Part shown: positions 56,294-64,000 of the stretch, piece by piece | How the letters are laid out: each line of letters starts with the position of its first letter | How positions within the stretch are numbered: position 1 is the first letter of the stretch | From: Moniliella sp. 'wahieum' | Lineage: Eukaryota; Basidiomycota; Moniliellomycetes; Moniliellales; Moniliellaceae | Direction: 5' to 3' | DNA length: 64,000 nucleotides | NCBI GenBank assembly: GCA_003971905.1 | Contig: RSEE01000038.1 | Location: 124,001 to 188,000 of the forward strand | Notes under the pieces: generated by a model | Told to the model about the DNA's origin: nothing | Seen by the model: only the letters and a program-made list of their open reading frames with translations | The model's database searches: none | Translations under genes and position numbers: made by a program

Positions 56294-57804
56294 CAACGCC
56301 TGGTGCCTAACGCCCAAAATAGTTAACGTTAAACACCAGGTGGGGGAGTTCTCCCCACCAGCCGCAGCCTGCCGCAGCAGCCGAGGCAGGCACACTCTGG
56401 CGCCATGCCCCCGCACATCCGACTGGCGAGCACTGCTCTGGCCACCGGTTGGCCCCGGTGGCTGCCAGTGGGCCCCGTGCATCTTCCATCGACACGCCCA
56501 GCACCCGTCCTGCGCCGGGCCCGAGCAGTGCTTAAAGCGATTCACCATTCACCACTCAACGCATTCACCCACCATCACATGTCACAGATCGCGCGCCGCA
56601 TTGTCACACTTCCCATCGACACTGGCCCCATGCTTCCCCTCCCACGGCGGAGAGTGCCAATCGATCGGCTTTCCCAGCCAACGCCCTGCTGCTGCCGTCC
56701 CGTGCTTGTCTTCCCCTTGGCGCAGGCTGCATGGCACGGGCAGGGTTACGCGGTTACGGCAGTGCACGGCAGGAGGCAGGACACGGCACGATGCAGTGAT
56801 GCATGATGCTAAGATGCATGATGCCGATGATGCACGGGACGGATGTCGATGGTCGATGCCGGTGGTCGATGATGCATGATGTATGGGACAGCTGCAACGC
56901 CAGGCACGCGTGCGCGTTGGGGCTGCAGCTGGGCAAACCGAATGCCGATCCTTCCTCGGGTCACAATGTGGCGGGGGGCAGCTACTTCAACCACCACACG
57001 GCGCCTGTGTCCTCGTGCTGCCGATCGTCCTGCGGAGTTCGTGCAACACCGCAGCAACCGCAGTACTAGTAGGCAACCGGCGGGGGGGGCATCTGCCTCC
57101 AAACCTCTGAGATCTGAATCTGATTAGCTGGCCAGCGTCGCTCGTCCACTCGCCCTACCCCATTAATCCACCGCTTCAACCATTCCATCGTTGTAGAAGA
57201 CCAGAGAGCAGGCAGTTGGTGGTGGATTGCATTGCCCCTCAGCGCAGGAACTATTACAGAGAGGCTAGAGAGCATTCCTGCCTCTTGCCCTCCAGGGAGG
57301 AATCCTGGAAGGCATACCGCAAGGATCCGGGCTTGCGCTACCAGCGCCACTCCACCAGTGTCTAGTGTGGCGCCACGATAGCCCCTAGCCTTCCCTAGCT
57401 CTCTGGCCTGTGGGCGCCACGACTGTGCGGACGGCGTCGGCGCTTTTTAGGCCTGTTTAGCTATGGCATTTCAGGCCTTATTATGGGTTTGCCGGTTACC
57501 GCTTACCGGCTACCGGCCATTAAGCTCATTAAGTTCCTTCACTCATTTTGCGGGAGAAGAGATTGGGCAATGACCTTAATGACCCTGAGGCCCTGAGGCC
57601 TCAGACTGAGGCTCAATCATGCTATTCTTTGTCCACTGGGCCACCACAGTGAGTGGATCGGATGGTTGATCCCCTCACGCCGCTTTCACATCTCGGTCCC
57701 TTCCTTGCGACGACGACGACCGAGGACAGGAGTTGCGGTGCGGGGACGCCAGGGGACGCCACGTACCATGCGATAGAAAACAAGCCCATTCCAAGTAAAG
57801 CAAC

Positions 57805-57839
57805 AAGCTTCAAGGCTTGAAGCTTGACGCATGAAGCTT
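57805..57839. repeat. AAGCTT heptad array
   Basis: AAGCTT at 57805, 57820 and 57834, with ACGCAT at 57827 filling the register between the last two. Confidence 0.8.
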
Positions 57840-58124
57840 TATTGCGCCACGCAGCCATGTGACGCCTGTATGCAAACGCCTTGGCGGCTTTCTTTGGCAA
57901 TTCCTCTTCGTTTCTCTTCACCATTTCTTCCTCCTCTCTTTCTTGCGTTCTCAATAACTGAGTGTTTGAATCAATATTCGCGGGTTGCTTCAACCTTTTC
58001 GAGGCGAGGAGCCCCAGCCACAAAGGTCAAGCCCTGCGGCCTTGCTCTAGGGACGCTTATCCATCCAATTCAATCAATTCAACAAGGTTGAAGTGAAAAC
58101 GGATGGCATTCATTGCCATCGAAC

Positions 58125-59498
58125 CTACTCCCAGATCAAGTTCCCCCGCGAATCGACCTGAGCGCGCTGGCCATTGGATGGCTGCTTCCTCGAACCTTGA
58201 GCAAGACGGAGCAAGGTGGCTTGATCCAGCGGCTTATTGGCCGCGGATGCAAACCCCGTTTTCTTGGGGGGTACTGGTGCCGCCCGAGCCCTTCGATGCG
58301 CCGCCAATGCCGCTACCCGCTCTTTCTCTGCCTCCTCCCGGGCCAGCTTGGCCGCTTCCCGCTTGGCCGCATTCTGTCTCTGCTTCTTGGTCGGCTCAGA
58401 GGGGGGAGGGGCTCTGGCCCGCTGCACGCTCTGGTTCGGCGAATGCGAAGCAGAGCCAATCTTGATCACCCGGGCCGGACCGCGCGGGGACCCTTGGGCA
58501 GCCTCGCCTTCCTCGGGCAACATGGCAAATGCGTTGCGGCTGGAAAACCGAGGCGCCGATCCAGAGTTGCTCGAGTTGCCAGAGGGAGCACTGGCGCGCG
58601 TTCCGCGCGTAGGCACACTTTCCCACTCGGCTGGGGCTGCCACTGGACGTACCGTCACCGGCGGCGGCGCGAAGAATTCCGAGGGATGCAGTTGCGCCGC
58701 TGGCTTGGTCTTTTTGCCCCGCCCCGTCGTCCGTCCGGCCCCACGTTTGGCTTCGCCCGCCCGCGTCGACGGGGGCTGAACTTCGTCTTGTTCCTCCTCC
58801 ACATCGCTGTCTTCCTCCTCTTCCTCTGAATCACGCCCGGAAGTGGGCTCCTGCGTCTCGACGTTGTCCCAGGCCGCGTCCGCCGTCCAGCTCGGTTGAG
58901 TATCTCTGCCCCAATCAATTGGCTCCTCTTGGACTGCGGGAACAGAGGGTGGAGCAAGGGGCGTGGCAGGTGTAGGTGTAGGTACAGGTGCAGGTGCAGG
59001 TGCAGGTGCATGCGAAGGAGCAGGAACCTCTTCCTTCTTGGTCTCGCTGGGCTTGAGGGGTGTCTTTTTGGAGCGCTTCGTCTTTCCCGAACGTGAGGTC
59101 TGCCACTCCCCTTCCGTCGCGAGGGAGGTGGGGTGCGGGACAGGGGCAGGGGGAGGCGAAGAGGAAGGCGCAAGGGCAGTAGGGAAGGCACCAGGCGCCA
59201 ACGCAGGAGTTGAAGACGTATCTGGATCCAATGTTCCCGCTATTGGCCCAGCGGCAGTCGACTTTTTCTTGTGCTTGTTCTTCTTTCCCTTTGGTTTGGG
59301 CCGTTCTTCTTCCCAGCCAGCTTCTGGCTTGTCGGGGATCGAGGGTGGCGCCACGCTGGCCCGCTTGGCCGCTAGACGCCTCTTCTTCTTTTGCGACTTG
59401 CTGAGCGTGGGCGCGGTGGCGCGCCGCTGTGCATAGAACAGTCCTAAGGGGATCGCAGCAAGGAGCAACAAGAGCGGCCAAACCGTCGAGCTGGACAT
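58125..59498 (-). CDS. Membrane-anchored Lys/Pro-rich protein of unknown function (intact frame)
   Basis: One of the few long genes here without a frame break (457 residues from the ATG at 59496-59498). It starts MSSSTVWPLLLLLAAIPLGL, a single N-terminal membrane anchor or signal. A nuclear-type basic stretch follows (KSQKKKRRLAAKRAS, KGKKNKHKKK), then a Pro/Ala repeat region near 58980-59012 (hexanucleotide repeat), an acidic stretch (SEEEEEDSDVEEEQDE) and a helical basic segment (KKQRQNAAKREAAKLAREEA). It ends DSRGNLIWE. The layout resembles ER-anchored, ribosome- or RNA-associated proteins, but I do not recognise the family. An upstream in-frame ATG at 59660 is less likely because it would bury the anchor. 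Confidence 0.75.
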   Translation of the reverse strand: MSSSTVWPLLLLLAAIPLGLFYAQRRATAPTLSKSQKKKRRLAAKRASVAPPSIPDKPEAGWEEERPKPKGKKNKHKKKSTAAGPIAGTLDPDTSSTPALAPGAFPTALAPSSSPPPAPVPHPTSLATEGEWQTSRSGKTKRSKKTPLKPSETKKEEVPAPSHAPAPAPAPVPTPTPATPLAPPSVPAVQEEPIDWGRDTQPSWTADAAWDNVETQEPTSGRDSEEEEEDSDVEEEQDEVQPPSTRAGEAKRGAGRTTGRGKKTKPAAQLHPSEFFAPPPVTVRPVAAPAEWESVPTRGTRASAPSGNSSNSGSAPRFSSRNAFAMLPEEGEAAQGSPRGPARVIKIGSASHSPNQSVQRARAPPPSEPTKKQRQNAAKREAAKLAREEAEKERVAALAAHRRARAAPVPPKKTGFASAANKPLDQATLLRLAQGSRKQPSNGQRAQVDSRGNLIWE

Positions 59499-59965
59499 GG
59501 TGAACAGATGGGCAATGCGCAACACGCTCAACCTCAACGGCTCGAGGGGGGAGAAGAGGGTGTGAGCTTGGCGTAAAGAAGCCCGCAAGCTGGGGCTCAG
59601 CTGCGGTAAAGTGAACTGAGGTGGCTTCGCGCTTCGGCCCTCCACGTGGTGGACGGACATTGCAAAAGTGAAACGTGAAATTGTGGGCTCGGAGTACGGA
59701 GTACGGAGTAGACAATACTTGCAATGTTCATCACAGAGCTCGGAGATGGTTGGTAGGCGGAGCTGCTGCTTTGGACTTTCCCCACGGCGGACAAAAGGCC
59801 GGGCGGCAGACTAATAAGCTACTGGCCAGGTTGTGAGACAAAAGGGGAGGCCAGTTACTAAGGCGTCGCTGTCGCTGATCAAGGACGCCGTCAACAGGCC
59901 CTTGCCGGCATCTCGACCACCACCCGCCTCTCCGGCTAGCTCCCTCCCCCCCCCAAACGAACAAA
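59499..59965. promoter_or_regulatory. Divergent promoter region
   Basis: 467 bases between two divergent genes. It contains three exact CGGAGTA units at 59690-59710 (7-bp period). No further site could be assigned. Confidence 0.5.
59690..59710. repeat. CGGAGTA tandem (three 7-bp units)
   Basis: Three exact units, period 7, in the divergent promoter. Confidence 0.85.
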
Positions 59966-61846
59966 ATGAGAGCCATATCTCGTCCGTTTTTCACGTCGAA
60001 TGTGCGTGCCGCGCTGGCACACACCCGGGTTCCGGCCCAGGCCTCAATTCGCCTGCTGAGCACCTCTCTTTCCCCTTGGAGCCCGGCGCTGTTCCGACTC
60101 GAAGCACAGCCCGAGAGCTCGCTTCGTACTCCCACGGGCCAATTGGCATTCGATCCACCTGTTGAGGTTCAGGATAAGGGCGAGAAGGAAGCGTGGGCCC
60201 TGGTCGGTCCTGCGACCGAAGGCGCAGGGGAGATTCGCTCCGCACTCACCCGCCTCCTTTTGGGGCGGACAAGCACAGGCCCGTTGGGAGTGAAAGTAAC
60301 CCACCCTTTTTTGCGTGGTACGGGCCAGGAAGCGACGCAGGCGGTGCAGCTCTGCACATTTTCAACCCGCCTCAGCGGTGCGGCCCAAGGGTTTGTGGAT
60401 TACTCGGTGCGCTACGGTGCGATTCGCGACGAGGATAAGTTGACGTTGTACGAGTCGCTGATGGAAGAGTTGGGGGTGGCTGTGGGCAATGTCGCGCATT
60501 CCCTGCTTCGGCCCGACCCGCTTTCTCCCCCGGGGATAGCACAGGCATGTTCAAGTGGCCCTCGGAGGCGGCCAAGCAGGCAGCGATTGAGCAAGCGGTT
60601 GCGGCAGACGAAAAAGTACGCGAAATGGGGGCATTGTTGTTCCTTGGCAAGGAACTGCTAGAGCGACCGTTGATCGCTCTGTCCAATGGCCAAACCCGGC
60701 GAGCTCGGATCCTGGCCGCGTTGCTCAAGGGCGGCAAAGTGGTCATTTTGGAAGAACCGTTCACGGGGTTGGATCCGCCCACCCGTGCCCAGGTGTCCGA
60801 ATTGCTTCAACATCTTCATCAGAAGCGCGACCCTCGGATCTTCCTTGTGCTCCGGCCCCAGGATTCGATCCCCGAGTTTATCACCCACCTCATCCGGATC
60901 GGGGACGATGGGCAAATTGTTCATGTGGGCCCCAAGGAAAAAGACCTTGGTCCTTCCTCCGCCCCCGGAGCGGAAAAGGGCGGGTACGAGCTGGTCAAGG
61001 CGCGTGCGTCGGTGCGCACGACCGAGCAAACAGATCCCGTGGTGCGGCTGGATCAAGTGACCATATCCTATCCCACCAAACAAGTCTTGACCAACGTCTC
61101 CTTTAGCCTTGAGCCAGGAAGTCACACCATCCTGGTGGGGGACAATGGCAGTGGGAAGACGACGTTGCTGGCGCTCTTGTTGGGGGACCACCCGCAATCC
61201 TATGCTTTGCCCGCCGAGCGTCTTACGCGCTGTTTGGCAAAGCGCGGGCCGACGCGGAGAATGCTACGGTCCGTTTGCGTACACGCGTGGGACACTTTAG
61301 TCCCGAACTGTTCAATGCCTTCCCGCGCCGCGCTGTGGCCCGGGGCGGGATGACGGTCGAACAGGCGATCGGGTCAGGATGGTGGGGGATTTTCGCGGCG
61401 CGAAGCTTGACGGAGCAACAGAGGGAACGCATCGAGGGACTATTGAGCTTGTTTTACGATGTGCTGCTCCCACGAACTGGCGATGTGCCCACCTCCGTCT
61501 CTCACTTGGCCCACACTGACTTTTCTGCACTTACGCCGGGCAGCCAGGCGGTGGTGCTGTTCCTGCGTGCGGTGGTGCACCAGCCGGAACTGTTGGTGTT
61601 GGATGAACCGTTTCAAGGCATGGACGCACGCCAGGTGGCACGGGTACGGGCGTATGTGCATGCCATGCGGCTTGGGCCGGGGGCAGACCCGTTCGCGGTT
61701 GGAACGTCAGAGGAGGCAAGACGCAAGATGCGCTGTGCCGCCAACGAACGGCTGTTGTCCTCGTCTCGCATTACGAGGCAGAGTGGGTTGCCTCGGCCGA
61801 CCGGCTGGTTCGGTTGCGTGATGGAGAGGTGGTGGAGTTGCTATGA
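59966..61846 (+). CDS. Soluble tandem ABC ATPase, probably mitochondrial (YDR061W/ModF-like)
   Basis: Two ABC ATPase domains without membrane segments, similar to the yeast YDR061W group. It starts MRAISRPFFTSNVRAALAHT, an Arg/Ser-rich mitochondrial-type presequence. Domain 1 has a degenerate Walker A (GPATEGAGEIR, no GK-S/T), a good signature LSNGQTRRARILAALL and Walker B VVILEEPFTGLD. Domain 2 has an intact Walker A GDNGSGKTTLLAL (about 61139-61176), a degenerate signature (LTPGSQAVVLFLRAV) and Walker B LLVLDEPFQGMD. The last strand AVVLVSHYEAEWVASADRLV and the end RLRDGEVVELL lie in a shifted frame, with the stop at 61844-61846. Frame breaks lie near 60515, 61235 and 61700. Function is unknown. 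Confidence 0.85.
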
Positions 61847-62277
61847 ATGAGCAGGAGCGGCTGGACGATGTGCAGCCGTGTGCATGCGCAGAAGCGTGTA
61901 GGGATGTTGGTTGATTGGATCGCAGCGGGAGAGCGTGAGATGGCTTACAGAGGGTATTGGTTGGGCTGGGCAAATGTAAGAGGCGAGTGGATAGTTGTGA
62001 TATATGGCGCGTATACCGATGTGGATGCCAATACAGGGGAGTGCTGGCCAGAGGGGGGCAGACGGGGGACGCTGACTGTAACGAACGTTGAGCGACACAC
62101 CTTCGCTCAGCGGCTCAGCTCAGCACAGCCTGAATATGGGAGGCAGTGTAGAATACCGACCAGCGCTTGAGCTAGACGCTAGAACGCAGCACCTACTGTA
62201 GCCACGCCCCACCCCGAAGGGCCACAGGGGCAGTGTGCTGGCGCAGGCGGGGGTAGGGTTTGGCTCGGTTCAACTTG

Positions 62278-62319
62278 AACGTTCAATGTTCACGCGTGCA
62301 CGCGTTCACGCGTACGCGT
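62278..62319. repeat. AACGTT/ACGCGT composite array
   Basis: AACGTT at 62278, AATGTT at 62285 and ACGCGT at 62292 (7-bp steps, linker C), then ACGCGT at 62300, 62308 and 62314 with irregular steps of 8, 8 and 6. Confidence 0.85.
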
Positions 62320-62857
62320 GGGCTCAGGCTCAGCAGCCAGCCGGCGTGCCTAGTGCCAGCGCAGTGGATCTGGGTCTGGTCTGGGGCAGCGGCGCAGTGC
62401 ATTGACCCTGTGCTCTCTGTACGCGCCACGCGTGTTCGTACGCCGCCCGACGGGCGTCTGGGGACGCGGCCACGAGGGCTGGCGGCAGGGGCGACAGGAG
62501 GGGGCGTCGGCGGGTTGGAGGAGCGGGCGGCCTGGAGCTCTGCGGTCCCAGGCGCCAAGGGAAGCTGGAGGCTGCAGGCGGGAGGAGGTGCCAGGCAGGC
62601 ACAGGCACAGGGGCAGTGCGCAGCCTGCAGGCGGGAGGCGGCAGGCGGAAGGGCTGCTCGTGTCTTGGAGGCGGGATCTAAGACCTGCGGGTCGGCCGCT
62701 GTGCTTTCTCTTTCTTTCTCCTGGGCGCCTGCGGGCTCTGGCCGGTGATGCAGATGCATGGATGCACCCGGCCTGCGTCCTGCCCCCCCGCGGCCGATCT
62801 GCCGTGGCAGAGCCTAACCAGCTGCCCAGCCGCCCCAGCCCGCCTCGTTTGTTCTTG

Positions 62858-62885
62858 CCACCACCACCACCACCACCACCACCAC
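62858..62885. repeat. CCA trinucleotide microsatellite
   Basis: About nine CCA units in the leader, 25 bases upstream of the ISWI ATG. Confidence 0.9.
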
Positions 62886-62909
62886 TACCCGCGCTCCCCG
62901 CCCCCCGCC

Positions 62910-64000
62910 ATGGCGCGACGCAACCCCCCCGCACACGCTCCGCCTCCCACACCTACCGCCCCACCACGGAGCCCGACCCACCCGACCCCCACCCCGTCTC
63001 CTCCCGACCCGTGCTGCCACCCGCACCTCCGCCCATCTCCTCCACCCGCCAACAACCCTCGGCCCCCGCCTCCGCCTCCGGCCCATCCACACGCGCGTCC
63101 GCCTCAGAGACCGCGTCTGCATCTGCCTCGGGGTCCACATCCGTCCCCCCTTCCCCCCGGAACGCGAAGCGTCGCCGGACGACTCGGATTCCGCTTCCAA
63201 TTCCGGTGCCGACACCGAGGCTGGGCCCCTCATTCTCCCCCCCCGCGACGCGAAGCGGATGCAGCAGCGCAAGGCTCGTCTCGCCGACTCGGTCAAACGG
63301 TTCGCTACCTGCTCGGGCAGACGACTGTTCCAGCACTTTATCGACATGAAAAAGTCCAAGGATCCTGCTTTTGCCGCTTTGCTTGAAAATGTCGCGTCAA
63401 CCCGCGGTGGTGGCGCACGCAAGTCGGCCCGCGGCGGACGTCGTCGGAGTGGCGTGGATGACGACGAAGGGTTGTTCGAGCAGGACGAAGATGACGCGTT
63501 TGTTTTTGAGCAGTCGCCTGGGTATGTGAAAGGAGGTCAGCTGCGCGCGTACCAGATTGACGGGTTGAATTGGATGATGTGAGTCCCTGTTCAGTTGCTT
63601 TTTTTTCCTCTTGAGAGATGACCTGCTAACCATGAAGCATTGTGCAGCTCGCTCTACCACCACGGCATCAATGGCATTCTCGCTGACGAGATGGGGTTGG
63701 GCAAGACGCTGCAAACGATCTCCTTTCTCGGTTACCTCAAGTACGTGTGCAACAAACCAGGCTTCCATCTCGTGGTCGTGCCCAAGTCAACGCTGAACAA
63801 CTGGCGACGCGAGTTTGACAAGTGGGTTCCCGGTTTCCAAACTGTCGTTCTCCAAGGGGACAAGGAAGAGCGACGGCAGATTTTGCGGGAGCGGGTACTG
63901 GCCGAAAAGTTTGATGTCCTGATTACGACGTATGAGATGTGCCTTAAGGAGAAGGGTTCGCTCCTGCGCCTGTCGTGGGAGTACATTGTGATTGACGAGG
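62910..64000 (+). CDS. ISW1: ISWI chromatin remodelling ATPase, N-terminal part (cut by window edge)
   Basis: SNF2-family ATPase that slides and spaces nucleosomes (ISW1/ISW2/SNF2H class; which one cannot be decided here). The ATG follows a CCA-rich leader. The N-terminus is Pro/Ser-rich, then acidic ([20 protein letters not shown]). The ISWI-specific segment [20 protein letters not shown] appears after repair, followed by [20 protein letters not shown], the Walker A motif [30 protein letters not shown] and VLITTYEMC. The window ends inside motif II (VIDE). An intron lies at 63579-63647 (GTGAGT, CTAAC, CAG). Missing bases: one C in the C7 run at 62924-62930, one near 63150, and three in 63301-63327 that together restore the frame. 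Confidence 0.93.

Larger units (their letters stand above)
56036..58124. other. Intergenic region with several short-repeat clusters
   Basis: SKT5 promoter first (GT/GGC-rich), then a GCGTAAG tandem at 56270, ATGCAT words at 56790-56880, AGGCCT/CTGAGG words at 57580-57615 and an AAGCTT array at 57805-57839. No supported gene. Confidence 0.6.
61847..62909. other. Intergenic/promoter region of ISWI
   Basis: No gene supported. It contains an AACGTT-to-ACGCGT array at 62278-62319, GGC/GGAGGC-rich sequence at 62480-62700 and a CCA microsatellite just before the ATG. Confidence 0.6.

Noticed and set aside
57622..58023. Minus-strand 133-codon frame left of the anchored protein gene
   Set aside because: It spans the AAGCTT array and intergenic words; no domain, and no continuation in other frames.
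58103..58829. Long plus-strand frames at 58.1-58.8 kb
   Set aside because: Shadows of the intact minus-strand gene at 58125-59498, whose composition and length are much more protein-like.
1..64000. ACGCGT words as MluI cell-cycle boxes (MBF sites) throughout
   Set aside because: Many other hexamers (ACTAGT, AAGCTT, AGGCCT and more) show the same 7-bp architecture, so a single factor site does not explain the pattern; only the 40316-40377 pair was kept as a possible regulatory site.
1..64000. Programmed ribosomal frameshifting as the cause of broken frames
   Set aside because: Dozens of sites in unrelated genes, no shared slippery heptamer and both insertion and deletion types; sequencing error is far simpler.

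Overview
The window is nuclear DNA of a fungus, most probably a basidiomycete. It carries alpha-tubulin, CCT4, eS1, ADE13, a GRR1-type F-box protein, SKT5, a Yck-type casein kinase 1 and an ISWI remodeller. Introns are 56-97 nt with GTACGT/GTATGT/GTGAGT donors and CTAAC/CTGAC branch points. Coding sequence is moderately GC-rich and genes are separated by 0.5-5 kb of unusual intergenic DNA. The intergenic style (short self-complementary repeats) and intron-poor genes would suit a smut-related lineage, but that is inference. I saw no tRNA, rRNA, CRISPR, transposase or reverse transcriptase.

Layout: TRK potassium transporter (minus, cut by the left edge); alpha-tubulin (+); amino-acid permease with six introns (+); an unidentified probable mitochondrial protein (-); a doubtful small gene (-); ribosomal protein eS1 (+); CCT4 (-); ADE13 (-); a 5.2 kb gene desert full of palindromic heptad arrays; an MFS (DHA1) transporter (+); GRR1 (+); a NAM8/CSX1-like RNA-binding protein (+); an unrecognised coiled-coil/Ser-rich protein (+); a secreted histidine acid phosphatase (+); a Yck-type CK1 kinase (-); an imperfect inverted duplication with a small gene on one arm and a decayed copy on the other; SKT5/CHS4 chitin synthase activator (-); an N-terminally anchored Lys/Pro-rich protein (-); a soluble tandem ABC ATPase (+); and the start of ISWI (+, cut by the right edge).

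Nearly every conserved gene is split over two or three frames, yet the pieces join into full-length conserved proteins. Alpha-tubulin needs six separate one-base additions, several at short homopolymers, and then reaches the normal length and the normal EEY end. The simplest reading is uncorrected, deletion-biased long-read sequence rather than pseudogenes. CDS coordinates below therefore give the full gene span, including the breaks.

Two features stand out beyond the genes. First, intergenic DNA holds many short arrays with 7-bp periodicity built from self-complementary hexamers of the form A-N4-T plus a one-base linker. The hexamer differs between loci, and within some arrays it changes while the 7-bp register is kept. 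Second, the 51.8-53.1 kb inverted duplication holds a putative zinc-finger/coiled-coil gene that I could not assign to a family. The genes are mostly unrelated housekeeping functions (ion, amino-acid and drug transport, cytoskeleton, protein folding, purine synthesis, ubiquitin ligation, cell wall, chromatin); no operon-like or biosynthetic cluster is evident.
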